A DNA stretch of 64,000 bases from DASXHD01 sp038239005 (GCA_038239005.1 JBBSFE010000016.1:7421-71420), one strand, 5' to 3'. Positions 26,868-34,674 are shown, numbered from the stretch's first letter. The notes: a model not told the origin generated them from the sequence alone. Numbers and translations: made by a program.

Positions 26868-27644
26868 TCAATGTGTGCCAAAGCGTGCAGGGCGCTTGGC
26901 AAGGAAGGCAGCCATGCCCTCGCGTTGCTCCGCCGTTTCGAAGAGGTCGGCGAAGGTCGTGGTCTCGAGGGCGTTCGCATCCTTGAGATCGAGGTCGGCG
27001 CCTTCGAGCATGACGCGTTTGCACGCGGCGACGGCTTTCGGACCCACGGTCGCGATCGCTTTGGCGACCTCGGTGACTTTTGCGATGAGGTCCGCCGGAG
27101 CGACCACGGCGTTGACGAGGCCGATGCGGAGCGCGGTTTGCGCGTCGATCACGGCGCCGCTGTAGCAAAGCTCGCGGGCCATCCCGAGGCCGACGCGGCG
27201 GGCGAGGCGCTGGGTTCCGCCGAAGCCGGGGATGACGCCGAGCTTGACCTCGGGCTGCCCGAACTTTGCGCGATCGCTCGCGTAGAGGAAGTCGCATGCG
27301 AGCGCGATCTCGCAGCCGCCACCGAGCGCGAAGCCGTTGATCGCACCAATCACCGGAAAATGCGCCGATTCCATCCGCGCGCCAATCGCGTGGCCCTTTG
27401 CGGACATCGCTCGCGCCTGCGCCACCGTCATCTCGGACATCGCCGAAATGTCTGCGCCGGCCGCAAATGCTTTCTCTCCCGCGCCCGTGAGGATCACGAT
27501 CCCCACGGAAGGATCGCCGGCGAGCCGCTCGAACGTCGAATCGAGGGCGCCAATCAGCTCGGCATCGAGCGCGTTCAGCTTGTCCGGGCGGTTCAAGGTG
27601 AGGGTGACGATCTCGCCTGCGCGAGCCTCGAGAAGCACAGTCAT
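26868..27644 (-). CDS. Enoyl-CoA hydratase/isomerase (crotonase family)
   Basis: A 258-residue crotonase-fold enzyme that hydrates trans-2-enoyl-CoA to L-3-hydroxyacyl-CoA. Motifs: LNRPDKLNALDAEL, the oxyanion region EKAFAAGADISAM, GAINGFALGGGCEIALACD, and KFGQPEVKLGVIPGFGGTQRL with the second catalytic Glu region. The C-terminus AFLAKRPARFGTH is family-like. It acts with the 3-hydroxyacyl-CoA dehydrogenase gene just upstream on the same strand. A palindromic-looking TGACA-CGAT-TGTCA lies at 27656-27669, 11 nt before the start, and could be an operator. Confidence 0.93.
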   Translation of the reverse strand: MTVLLEARAGEIVTLTLNRPDKLNALDAELIGALDSTFERLAGDPSVGIVILTGAGEKAFAAGADISAMSEMTVAQARAMSAKGHAIGARMESAHFPVIGAINGFALGGGCEIALACDFLYASDRAKFGQPEVKLGVIPGFGGTQRLARRVGLGMARELCYSGAVIDAQTALRIGLVNAVVAPADLIAKVTEVAKAIATVGPKAVAACKRVMLEGADLDLKDANALETTTFADLFETAEQREGMAAFLAKRPARFGTH

Positions 27645-27746
27645 GCGGGCACCTATGACACGATTGTCAGACTGGTTGGTGGAAGAGACTCACAAAAGCA
27701 CTGAAATCTTGCGTTGGCGCGAGACTTGTAAAAGATTGTCGGTTCG

Positions 27747-27884
27747 ATGTCTTTCGTCATCCGGCTCTGCCTTGCGCTCTGGCTGTTCGCGTTCCTCGCG
27801 GGCGCTTCGTACGCCATGGGCAAAGAGCACGACGGCGCGCCGCTCGTTGCCCACTCGGGCAACGTGAGCCTCGATCAGCGCTGA
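27747..27884 (+). CDS. Small secreted or membrane peptide (45 residues), possible
   Basis: A 46-codon frame from ATG 27747 encodes MSFVIRLCLALWLFAFLAG with a typical signal-peptide core and an SYA cleavage-like site, then a short polar tail ending VSLDQR. It is convergent with the 3-hydroxyacyl-CoA dehydrogenase gene, and the two stop codons share the palindrome TCAGCGCTGA (27875-27884). No Shine-Dalgarno sequence is evident. The 102 bases between the crotonase start and this frame hold no other gene. It may be real but could be chance. Confidence 0.4.
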   Translation: MSFVIRLCLALWLFAFLAGASYAMGKEHDGAPLVAHSGNVSLDQR

Positions 27885-28732
27885 GCGTAGACGTAGAAGC
27901 CGCGCCCCGATTTGCGGCCGAGCCACCCCGCCGACACGAGATTCCGAAGGAGCGTGGGCGCGCGGTATTTGCTGTCGCCGAAATCGCGATGGAGCACTTC
28001 GGCGATGAAGAGCACCGTGTCGAGCCCGATCAAATCGGCGAGCTCGAGCGGGCCCATGGGGTGATTGAGTCCGAGCTTCGCGCCCGCGTCGATGTCTTCT
28101 TTCGTACCGATGCCTTGTTCGAGCGTGAAGATTGCCTCGCACAGCATCGGGATGAGCATGCGGTTCACGAGAAAGCCGGGTGCGTCGTTGCTCGTCACCA
28201 CGGTCTTCCCCATTTTTTCTGCAGTGGCTTTCGCGAGCGCGTACGTCTCGTCGCTCGTCTGCGCGGCACGCACGATCTCGACGAGCTTCATGAGCGGCGG
28301 CGGGTTCATGAAATGCAAACCCACGACGCGCTCGGGCCGCGACGTGCACGCGGCCAAGCGCGAAAGCGAAATCGACGACGTGTTGCTCGCGAGGTACGCG
28401 CCGGGCTTCAGCGCTTCGTCGCATTGTTTGAAGAGCGCGATTTTCAAATCCACATTTTCGGTCGCCGCCTCGATGACGAGATCGCAATCCGAAAACGCCG
28501 AAGGTGATCCAACCGGCGTGATCCGCCCGGTGATGGCCGCGCGCGCGCCTGCCTCGAGCTTGCCCTTCTGGACTTGCTTGTCGAGCATCGCGTCGATCTT
28601 CGCGAGACCCTTCTTTGCGAGCTCGACGGTGGCGTCGCACAAGCGGACGTCGTAACCCGCGGTGGCGGCCACTTGCGCGATGCCGCCGCCCATCTGCCCG
28701 GCGCCGAGAACGCCGATCGTTTGGATTGTCAT
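27875..28732 (-). CDS. 3-hydroxybutyryl-CoA / 3-hydroxyacyl-CoA dehydrogenase
   Basis: A 285-residue NAD(P)-dependent dehydrogenase that oxidises 3-hydroxyacyl-CoA to 3-ketoacyl-CoA. The Rossmann loop is IGVLGAGQMGGGIAQVAA. Other motifs are VIEAATENVDLKIALF, ASNTSSISLSRLA, VVGLHFMNPPPLMKLVEIV with the catalytic His, and the C-terminal domain NHPMGPLELADLIGLDTVLFI. This matches the 280-residue Hbd/PaaH type rather than the large FadB fusion. A TATAAG box ends 8 nt before the start. It probably works with the crotonase downstream. Confidence 0.94.
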   Translation of the reverse strand: MTIQTIGVLGAGQMGGGIAQVAATAGYDVRLCDATVELAKKGLAKIDAMLDKQVQKGKLEAGARAAITGRITPVGSPSAFSDCDLVIEAATENVDLKIALFKQCDEALKPGAYLASNTSSISLSRLAACTSRPERVVGLHFMNPPPLMKLVEIVRAAQTSDETYALAKATAEKMGKTVVTSNDAPGFLVNRMLIPMLCEAIFTLEQGIGTKEDIDAGAKLGLNHPMGPLELADLIGLDTVLFIAEVLHRDFGDSKYRAPTLLRNLVSAGWLGRKSGRGFYVYAQR

Positions 28733-28740
28733 GGGTGATG

Positions 28741-28746
28741 CTTATA
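28741..28746 (-). promoter_or_regulatory. Putative -10 element TATAAG of the hydroxyacyl-CoA dehydrogenase gene
   Basis: TATAAG on the minus strand, 8 nt before ATG 28732. It lies back to back with the vapBC promoter. Confidence 0.45.
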
Positions 28747-28751
28747 CACCG

Positions 28752-28779
28752 TTGCGCATAACTGGTGAGCAGTTATATT
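28752..28779 (+). promoter_or_regulatory. vapBC promoter with embedded inverted-repeat operator
   Basis: TTGCGC (28752-28757) and TATATT (28774-28779) are 16 nt apart and form a promoter. A perfect inverted repeat, ATAACTG-GTGAG-CAGTTAT (28758-28776), fills the spacer, the usual place for autorepression by a RHH antitoxin with its toxin. The GTG inside the loop (28765) is therefore unlikely to be the start codon. Confidence 0.6.
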
Positions 28780-28788
28780 GACGCCCGC

Positions 28789-29022
28789 ATGAACTTCAAC
28801 CTCTACCTAGACGACGCAACGGCCAAGCGGCTTGGTAGGCTTGCGAAGAAGCTTCGGAAGCCGCGTAACGCCGTCATTCGCGAGGCAGTTGAAGCGTGGC
28901 TTTTGCACGAAGGGCCCAGTTGGCCTGACTCCGTTGCCAAATTTCGTGGAGATCCGAGCGCACCGCGATTCGAAGCGACTCGCGCCGAGCTCGGCAAACT
29001 TCGGGAAGACCCATTCGGTTGA
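28789..29022 (+). CDS. vapB: Ribbon-helix-helix antitoxin (VapB-like)
   Basis: A 77-residue RHH protein: the strand MNFNLYLDDATAKRLGRLAK is followed by helices KPRNAVIREAVEAWL, as in CopG/VapB antitoxins. The C-terminal half is polar (FEATRAELGKLREDPFG) and probably wraps the toxin. It neutralises the downstream PIN toxin by binding and represses the operon. ATG 28789 is chosen because the upstream GTG lies inside the operator. Its stop overlaps the toxin start as TTGA. Confidence 0.85.
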   Translation: MNFNLYLDDATAKRLGRLAKKLRKPRNAVIREAVEAWLLHEGPSWPDSVAKFRGDPSAPRFEATRAELGKLREDPFG

Positions 29023-29423
29023 TCCGCTACTTGCTCGACACGACGGTCTTGAGCGATTTCGCGCGCGGCGATCGCAACGTGCACGCCCGCCTGGTGACAA
29101 CGCCGCCGAGTCGGCTCGCCGTCACGACCATCACCGTCATGGAAGTGGAGTACGGCCTAGCCCTGTCCACAAAACGCGCGAAGACGATCCGTCCAGTGCT
29201 CGACGCGATTCTCGGCACGCTCACGAGGCTTGCGTACTCGGACGATGACGCGCGCGCCACGGCAACGTTGCGCGCCGTGCTGCGAAAACGCGGCACACCC
29301 ATCGGACCGTACGACGCCTTGATCGCAGGTACCGCAGTCAGCCGGGGGCTTCTTTTGGTGACATCGAACACGGGCGAATTCGAGCGCGTTCCTGGGCTCG
29401 AAGTGGAAGACTGGCGGACGTGA
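29019..29423 (+). CDS. vapC: PIN-domain toxin (VapC-like)
   Basis: A 134-residue PIN-domain ribonuclease toxin. The acidic Mg-binding residues are visible: Asp7 in MIRYLLDTTVLSDF, Glu in TVMEVEYGL, Asp in IGPYDALIAGTA, and the last position in LVTSNTGEFERVPGL. VapC toxins usually cut initiator tRNA or rRNA. The start is TTG 29019, overlapping the antitoxin stop. The gene end overlaps the GTG start of the next TPR gene by 4 nt, an unusual continuation of a toxin operon. Confidence 0.88.
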   Translation: MIRYLLDTTVLSDFARGDRNVHARLVTTPPSRLAVTTITVMEVEYGLALSTKRAKTIRPVLDAILGTLTRLAYSDDDARATATLRAVLRKRGTPIGPYDALIAGTAVSRGLLLVTSNTGEFERVPGLEVEDWRT

Positions 29424-30217
29424 AGCGTGCCTTGGCGTTCGTGTTGTGTGCATCTTGCGTGACGCTCTCGCCCGTAGACCGGGCACTTTCGCTTTCGCGG
29501 CAAGAGCGGCGAGGGGAGGCCGAGCAAGTGTTGCTCGCCGAGCTACGAGAGCATCCCGATGACGTGCCCGCGCGAAAGCTCATGATTCGGTTTCTCGGAT
29601 TCGACGGAGACCTCGGAGCGGCGAGCGCGCAAGTCGAAGAGCTTCGCGCGCGCGTGAAGAGTGGCGATCCGTCGCCCGAGATCGAGCTCGGTCACGCTTA
29701 CGAGCTCGCGCACAAATTCGAAGAGGCGCTCGCGCAGTACGACGCAGCGGCCGCCCTTGCTCCCGATTCGCCGCTCGGGCCCCGCGAAGGGGGCATGCGT
29801 TGCGCGCGATGGGGCGAGGTCGAAGAAGCGAAGCCGCGTCTCGAAGAAGCCATCAAACGTGGCGCTCGCGATCCGGAGACGTACCACGCACTCGGGCTCG
29901 TTCGTTTACATCTAAAGGACTTCGATGGCGCGGCCGCCGCATACCGCGATGGGCTGAAGGTCGATCCGAATCATGACGAGAACATGCTCGGTCTGGCGAC
30001 TGTTGCCGTGATGCGAAACGATGCGGCCGGTGCGCTCGGCGCCTACGACGCACTCGTGAAAAAGCATCCGCAATATGCAGCGGGATATCTCGGGCGCGCG
30101 TGGGCGCTCGCGCAGCTCGGACGCAAAGACGACGCACGCGCGGCGCTCGACCGCGCCGAATCACTCGGCGCGCCGAAGGTGAACGTCGACAAACAGCGCG
30201 CAGCCCTCGCGCCATAA
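29420..30217 (+). CDS. TPR-repeat secreted protein
   Basis: A 265-residue protein with signal MKRALAFVLCASCVTLSPVD and tetratricopeptide repeats: GHAYELAHKFEEALAQYDAA, AYRDGLKVDPNHDENMLGLA, then GYLGRAWALAQLGRKDDARA. The lipobox-like ASC suggests a lipoprotein. TPR proteins act as scaffolds in the periplasm or outer membrane. GTG 29420 overlaps the vapC stop (GTGA), so it is read from the same mRNA or coupled, though its function is probably unrelated. Confidence 0.82.
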   Translation: MKRALAFVLCASCVTLSPVDRALSLSRQERRGEAEQVLLAELREHPDDVPARKLMIRFLGFDGDLGAASAQVEELRARVKSGDPSPEIELGHAYELAHKFEEALAQYDAAAALAPDSPLGPREGGMRCARWGEVEEAKPRLEEAIKRGARDPETYHALGLVRLHLKDFDGAAAAYRDGLKVDPNHDENMLGLATVAVMRNDAAGALGAYDALVKKHPQYAAGYLGRAWALAQLGRKDDARAALDRAESLGAPKVNVDKQRAALAP

Positions 30218-30223
30218 GTGTCG

Positions 30224-30229
30224 TATTCT
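30224..30229 (+). promoter_or_regulatory. Putative -10 element TATTCT
   Basis: TATTCT ends 6 nt before ATG 30236. The GGAGG that follows directly abuts the ATG and is too close to act as a ribosome binding site, which favours a leaderless start. Confidence 0.4.
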
Positions 30230-30235
30230 CGGAGG

Positions 30236-31297
30236 ATGAAACGCGCACTGCTCGTGCTTCTCGCCGCGTGCGGAAGCACGCCTGCAGACACGGATGGCGG
30301 CGTCGATTCGGGCGGCATCGATGCCGGCGGCGATGCGATCGTCCCGCCGAGCGATGGCGGGGCAAACGAGTCGTCGGTGCCCGGAACGCTGTCGGCGAAA
30401 TATCCAGGCGACGTCGGCATGGACAAAGATCCGGCGATCGTCTGGATGGAGAACTTCGAAGAAGGCTCCGTCACCGCGGTGACCGCACGTTACGACGACA
30501 AGTCGAACGCGCCCGGCATGTCGCTCGCGGCCGACGTGCCCACGAAGAGCTCCGGAAAATCATCGATGAAGATGACGTCGAACGGCGACACCGCGAACGC
30601 CACCGACGTCTACAAATCTTTTTCGAAGGGCTACGACGAGTGGTACGTGCGCTGGTACGCGAAGTACCAAACGGGCAGCGTCATGTGGCATCACACCGGC
30701 AACTGGTTCGGCGGCTACAACCCCGCGACGCCCTACGCGAACCCGCAAGCCGGTTTGAAACCAAACGGCGCCGATCGATTTTCGATTTCGATCGAACCCG
30801 TCTTCGACGTCGGCACCGGCGCCGCGCGCTTCGACACGTACGACTACTGGACGCAGATGCACTCGTGGATGGACGTGCCCTCGGGCAGCACCGCGTATTA
30901 CGGCAACGCGCTCGTGCACCAGAATGCGTTCAAGGTGGGCGAGGGGAATTTTTCGTGCCTCGAAGTGCACATCAAGCTCAACACCGACGTGTCGTCGGGC
31001 GCGGGCGCGGTGCTCGAGATCTGGCACGACGATCAGCTCGTGCAGAGCTTCACTGACGCGGGCCCCAAGGGTTACTGGATCAAAGACAAATTCTGCCCAC
31101 AAGGCGACGACGGAACCGAGTGCACGGACTACCCGGCGCCCTTCGACACGATTCTCAATCTGCAAGAGCGGAGCACCGCGTCGCTCCAGTTGAATTATTT
31201 CTGGCCGCAGAATTACATCACGCAGGCAGGCACGACGGCGTGGGTGGAGTATGACGACATGGTGATCGCAACGAGCCGCGTAGGGTGTTTGCAATGA
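30236..31297 (+). CDS. Lipoprotein with polysaccharide-lyase-like jelly-roll domain
   Basis: A 353-residue lipoprotein: MKRALLVLLAAC is the signal with lipobox Cys12, followed by a Gly/Asp linker. The rest looks like a concanavalin-A-type beta-jelly roll similar to polysaccharide lyases: KSSMKMTSNGDTANATDVYK, DEWYVRWYAKYQTGSVMWHH, NWFGGYNP, CLEVHIKLNTD, VLEIWHDDQLVQSF and WVEYDDMVIAT. Such proteins cleave or bind acidic polysaccharides. I cannot name the lyase family or confirm active-site residues. It overlaps the next gene by ATGA. Confidence 0.78.
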   Translation: MKRALLVLLAACGSTPADTDGGVDSGGIDAGGDAIVPPSDGGANESSVPGTLSAKYPGDVGMDKDPAIVWMENFEEGSVTAVTARYDDKSNAPGMSLAADVPTKSSGKSSMKMTSNGDTANATDVYKSFSKGYDEWYVRWYAKYQTGSVMWHHTGNWFGGYNPATPYANPQAGLKPNGADRFSISIEPVFDVGTGAARFDTYDYWTQMHSWMDVPSGSTAYYGNALVHQNAFKVGEGNFSCLEVHIKLNTDVSSGAGAVLEIWHDDQLVQSFTDAGPKGYWIKDKFCPQGDDGTECTDYPAPFDTILNLQERSTASLQLNYFWPQNYITQAGTTAWVEYDDMVIATSRVGCLQ

Positions 31298-32337
31298 CCT
31301 GGGCACGAACGCTCCCCGCAGGCCGCGCACACGCTCACCCCGAGCCCATCAGCGGCGCGCCGTACAGCGCCGTCGAGCTGATGGTCGGCGACAAGACGCT
31401 CATGCTTCTCGATCAGCGCAAGCTCCCCGCGCACGAGCGATACGAGTACGTGAGCGAATGGACTCAGGTCGAAGAAGCGATCAAATCGATGATGGTGCGT
31501 GGCGCGCCCGCGATCGGGATCGCCGCGGCCTACGCGCTCGTGCTCGCCGCTGCGCGTGGCGCAGAGACGCTGCGCGCCGCAGCCGATGCGCTCGGCAAGG
31601 CACGCCCGACGGCCGTGAACCTCGCGCACGCCATTGCCACGATCATGCGCGAAGCCGAGAAGAACAGCGCTCCCGCACATCTCGCCGAGGTCGCGCGCAC
31701 GTATCACAAGGAAGAGGTCGCGGCGTGCAAACGCATTGGCGCGCGCGGTGCCGAAGCGCTTCCGCAAAAGTGCACGGTGCTCACGCACTGCAATGCGGGC
31801 GCTCTCGCCACGGGCGGTTTCGGCACGGCTCTCGGCGTCGTGCGTGCAGCGCGCGCAGCTGGCAAAGACGTCCACGTGATCGCCTGCGAGACGCGACCGC
31901 TTCTCCAAGGCGCGCGGCTCACCGCGTGGGAGCTCGCACGCGATCACATTCCCGTCACGCTCGTGACCGACTCGATGGCGGCGTCGATCATGGCACGCGG
32001 CGAAATTCATGCGGTCGTCGTCGGCGCCGATCGCATCGCGAAAAACGGCGACGTCGCCAACAAAATAGGAACGTACGGGCTCGCGGTTCTCGCGCACGCG
32101 CACGACATTCCGTTCTACGTCGCGGCGCCCTGGTCGACGGTCGATCTCGCGTGCGCCGATGGCGCAGCCATTCCAATCGAAGAGCGCAGCGAGGACGAGG
32201 TGCTCGCCATCGAGACGACGCGCATCGCTCCGGCAGGCGTCACCGCGCGAAACCCCGCGTTCGACGTCACGCCGGCCCGCCTCATCCGTGCAATCTACAC
32301 GGAACGCGATGTCGACCTTCTTCACCCCACGCCCTAA
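31294..32337 (+). CDS. mtnA: Methylthioribose-1-phosphate isomerase
   Basis: A 347-residue enzyme of the methionine salvage pathway that converts methylthioribose-1-phosphate to methylthioribulose-1-phosphate in the cytoplasm. Diagnostic segments: MMVRGAPAIGIAAAYAL, LTHCNAGALATGGFGTALGV with the catalytic Cys, ETRPLLQGARLTAWEL, and VVGADRIAKNGDVANKIGTY with the catalytic Asp. Length fits the family. ATG 31294 overlaps the previous stop codon; no other salvage genes are seen in the window. Confidence 0.95.
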   Translation: MTWARTLPAGRAHAHPEPISGAPYSAVELMVGDKTLMLLDQRKLPAHERYEYVSEWTQVEEAIKSMMVRGAPAIGIAAAYALVLAAARGAETLRAAADALGKARPTAVNLAHAIATIMREAEKNSAPAHLAEVARTYHKEEVAACKRIGARGAEALPQKCTVLTHCNAGALATGGFGTALGVVRAARAAGKDVHVIACETRPLLQGARLTAWELARDHIPVTLVTDSMAASIMARGEIHAVVVGADRIAKNGDVANKIGTYGLAVLAHAHDIPFYVAAPWSTVDLACADGAAIPIEERSEDEVLAIETTRIAPAGVTARNPAFDVTPARLIRAIYTERDVDLLHPTP

Positions 32338-32346
32338 GATTCTGCC

Positions 32347-33303
32347 GTGACGATCGAGCGGTTCGCCCCGAAGCCCGAGTGGCTCAAAGTTCGCGCTCCC
32401 GGAGGTGCAAACTACACGCATCTCAAGGAGACGTTCCGCACGCTCGATCTGCACACCGTATGTGAAGAGGCGCGCTGCCCGAACGTCGGCGAGTGCTGGA
32501 GCGAAGGCACCGCAACCATCATGCTCCTCGGCGACACCTGCACGCGCGGCTGTCGCTTCTGCGCCGTGACCACCGGCAATCCGCGCGGCGCGGTCGACGG
32601 GCGCGAGCCCGAGCATGTCGCGCGCGCTCTCTCGAAGCTCGCGTTGCAATACGTCGTCATGACGATGGTCGATCGCGACGATCTCCTCGACGGCGGCGCA
32701 AGCCACGTCGCGAAAACCGTCACGCGTTTGAAAGAGCTCGCACCCACGATGCTCGTCGAGACACTCCTCGGAGATTTCCAAGGTCACCTCGATTACGTCG
32801 ACGTCACGGTCGACGCCAAGCCGGACGTCTGGGCGCACAACGTCGAGGTCGTCCGGCGCCTGCAACGAACCATTCGCGACGTGCGTTGCAGCTACGAGCA
32901 ATCGCTCCGCGTGCTCGCGCACGTGAAAGAGCGCGCCAAGAAACAAGGCGACGAGCGCATCACGAAGAGCTCCATCATGGTCGGCATCGGCGAGACCGAT
33001 GAAGAGGTGACCGAGACGATGCGCGATCTCCGCAGCGCGGGCGTCGACATCGTCACGCTCGGACAATACTTGCGGCCTTCACCGAAGCACGCGCCCGTGC
33101 ATCGCTTCGTTCACCCAACGACGTTCGATCGCTGGGCCGACGAAGCACGCGCGATGGGTTTCGCATACGTCGCAAGTGGGCCGCTCGTGCGGAGCTCGTA
33201 CAAAGCAGCGGAGGCTTTTGTGAAGGGGATTTTGCGACCCGCAACGCGCGAGCCCGCAGTGGATCACGGGCTCGTTTCTGCCGCCTCACTCGTTCGACGA
33301 TGA
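32347..33303 (+). CDS. lipA: Lipoyl synthase
   Basis: A 318-residue radical SAM enzyme that inserts two sulfur atoms into octanoyl-lysine residues of lipoyl domains. It has the auxiliary cluster motif CEEARCPNVGEC (CxxxxCxxxxxC), the SAM cluster motif CTRGCRFC, and the C-terminal RSSYKA segment that ligates the auxiliary cluster. The start is GTG 32347. It provides the cofactor for the E2 subunit encoded near 47 kb. Its stop overlaps the start of the cupin reading frame (ATGA). Confidence 0.96.
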   Translation: MTIERFAPKPEWLKVRAPGGANYTHLKETFRTLDLHTVCEEARCPNVGECWSEGTATIMLLGDTCTRGCRFCAVTTGNPRGAVDGREPEHVARALSKLALQYVVMTMVDRDDLLDGGASHVAKTVTRLKELAPTMLVETLLGDFQGHLDYVDVTVDAKPDVWAHNVEVVRRLQRTIRDVRCSYEQSLRVLAHVKERAKKQGDERITKSSIMVGIGETDEEVTETMRDLRSAGVDIVTLGQYLRPSPKHAPVHRFVHPTTFDRWADEARAMGFAYVASGPLVRSSYKAAEAFVKGILRPATREPAVDHGLVSAASLVRR

Positions 33304-33874
33304 AACGCGCTCTCCTCATCGTGACGGCTGCGTGTCATTCGTCGACGACGGCGACCGCAACCTCGACACCCTCACCGCCGCCGATCGAAGCGCACTTTTC
33401 GGATCTTCCACTTCACGTCGCGGCGAAGGAATGTGACGTGCAAATCATCGCGGTCGTTTCGGGCTCCGCCAGAGCGGGGAGCGACACGCTCGGTGTCGGC
33501 GACACGCTCTTCACGCAAGCCGCGTGTTGATGCACGCAGCCGACGCGCCCGAGCTCACGTGGGCGAATGGCGCGATGCACGCGCATCTCGACGGAGAAAA
33601 ACTTCCGTACGCCTACGTCGGTCGCCTCGAAGGAACCGCTCCGGTTGCGGAGCACGTGCACGAATCGTCGTGGGAAGTCTTGTGCGCCATCGAAGCGTCG
33701 GGAACGTTCACAGTCGCGGGTGTTGCAAAACGCCTCGGTGCGCGCACGTGTGTGAGTGTGCCGCCCGCGACAAAACACTCGTGGACGCCCGATCCGGGCA
33801 CCAAGCTCGTTGGCGTGCAGTTTTACGATCCGCCAGGCCCGCAGAGTCGCTTCAAAGCGCTCGCTGGTCAGTGA
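33300..33874 (+). pseudogene. Bicupin-like lipoprotein split by a frameshift
   Basis: Two adjacent frames look like one protein. The first (33300-33530) starts MKRALLIVTAAC (lipobox) and ends in the first half of a cupin, VVSGSARAGSDTLGVGDTLF, before a TGA at 33528. The second (33524-33874) continues with ELTWANGAMHAHLDG, then a full cupin motif EHVHESSWEVLCAIEASGTF, and VPPATKHSWTPDPG with metal-binding His residues. A one-base change near 33520-33530 would join them. Either the gene is decayed, the base is a sequencing error, or the overlap is read by reinitiation or a -1 slip. It is coupled to lipA. Confidence 0.6.
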
Positions 33875-33908
33875 ACCGACCACGTTGAACCTTTCGTCCA
33901 GAAAGCGA

Positions 33909-33914
33909 TACGCT
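33909..33914 (+). promoter_or_regulatory. Putative -10 element TACGCT of the outer-membrane protein gene
   Basis: TACGCT ends 6 nt before ATG 33921, in the context GCGATACGCTCGGACG, like the sequence before the TetR gene at 20796. Confidence 0.4.
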
Positions 33915-33920
33915 CGGACG

Positions 33921-34499
33921 ATGATGAAGGCCAAGGCAGTACCGCTTCTCGCGGCTCTCGCGACCGCGGCCATTCCGTCGTTCGCATACGCAGACAGCAC
34001 GATCAAAGAACCGGGTCAGCACCTCGACTACCACGTCGAGATCGAGCCGCACGGCGTACTCGGCCTCGCGTATTGGGACTTCGGTCCGTACGGAACGCTC
34101 GGGTTCGGCGGTGGAGCTAGGTTTTCGATTCCGATTTGCAAAAACTGCTTCATCCCGAAGATTAACAACAACGTCGCGATCAGCTTCGGCGCGGACTTCG
34201 TCGCCTATCCATTCGGCAACGGTTCGTTCGTGTTCACCGATATTTATTTGCCGGTCGCGATGCAGTGGAACTTCTTCATCCACAAGAAGTGGACCATCGC
34301 CGGCGAGTTCGGATTCGCGCCCGTGGTCGGTGCGTTCTACGACTACGGTTACTGCGGTGGCGGTCCGGGTTGCCGCAACTGGTGGATCTACCCAGACGCT
34401 GGCTTCGTGGCCCGGTACCACTTCAATGAGCGCGTGGCGCTCACGATGCGACTCGGGTTTCCCGAGTTCTTCAACATCGGCGTCTCGTTCTGGCTCTGA
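33921..34499 (+). CDS. Outer-membrane beta-barrel-like protein
   Basis: A 192-residue exported protein. The signal MMKAKAVPLLAALATAAIPS ends FAYA with a signal peptidase I site. The mature part alternates aromatic/hydrophobic strands typical of a small beta-barrel: YHVEIEPHGVLGLAYWDFGP, TLGFGGGARFSIPI, VAISFGADFVAYPF, VFTDIYLPVAMQWNFFIHKK, TIAGEFGFAPVVGAFYDYG, and a terminal FFNIGVSFWL ending in an aromatic-x-Leu. Two Cys pairs are present (CKNC, CGGGPGC). Its function is unknown. Confidence 0.78.
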   Translation: MMKAKAVPLLAALATAAIPSFAYADSTIKEPGQHLDYHVEIEPHGVLGLAYWDFGPYGTLGFGGGARFSIPICKNCFIPKINNNVAISFGADFVAYPFGNGSFVFTDIYLPVAMQWNFFIHKKWTIAGEFGFAPVVGAFYDYGYCGGGPGCRNWWIYPDAGFVARYHFNERVALTMRLGFPEFFNIGVSFWL

Positions 34500-34508
34500 C
34501 GTCGAGAA

Positions 34509-34628
34509 GAGAAAGCCGCCAAGGCGCCAGAGGACGCCAGAAGAAGGATTTGGTTCGAACCGCGGGTTACGCGCGGCAAGAACCCTCTGTCGTCCGCTGG
34601 CGTCTGCTGGCGCCTTGGCGGCTTTCTC
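34509..34628. repeat. 120-bp long hairpin element, copy 1
   Basis: Arms 34509-34540 and 34597-34628 are inverted copies matching at 30 of 32 positions and contain AAAGCCGCCAAGGCGCCAG. The loop carries GGTTCGAACC and a GGGTTAC segment. A second copy is at 61202-61334. It lies between the beta-barrel gene and a TetR promoter, so it could also serve as a terminator. There is no coding capacity, which suggests a non-autonomous mobile element. Confidence 0.85.
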
Positions 34629-34638
34629 AGTTTTCCTC

Positions 34639-34672
34639 TTGACGCCGGGGCTGTGAATGAATATTCATTCAC
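34639..34672 (+). promoter_or_regulatory. TetR gene promoter with 20-bp palindromic operator
   Basis: TTGACG (34639-34644) and TATTCA (34662-34667) are 17 nt apart. A perfect 20-bp palindrome, GTGAATGAATATTCATTCAC (34653-34672), covers the -10 and start region. A related palindrome sits before the downstream SDR gene, so the TetR protein probably represses both. Confidence 0.75.
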
Positions 34673-34674
34673 GC

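Noticed and set aside
28765..28788. Upstream GTG start for vapB
   Set aside because: The codon lies in the loop of the inverted-repeat operator and before the predicted -10 box.
34551..34562. GGTTCGAACC resembling a tRNA T-arm (also at 61271-61280)
   Set aside because: No acceptor, D or anticodon stem can be built around it; it belongs to the loop of the long hairpin repeats.
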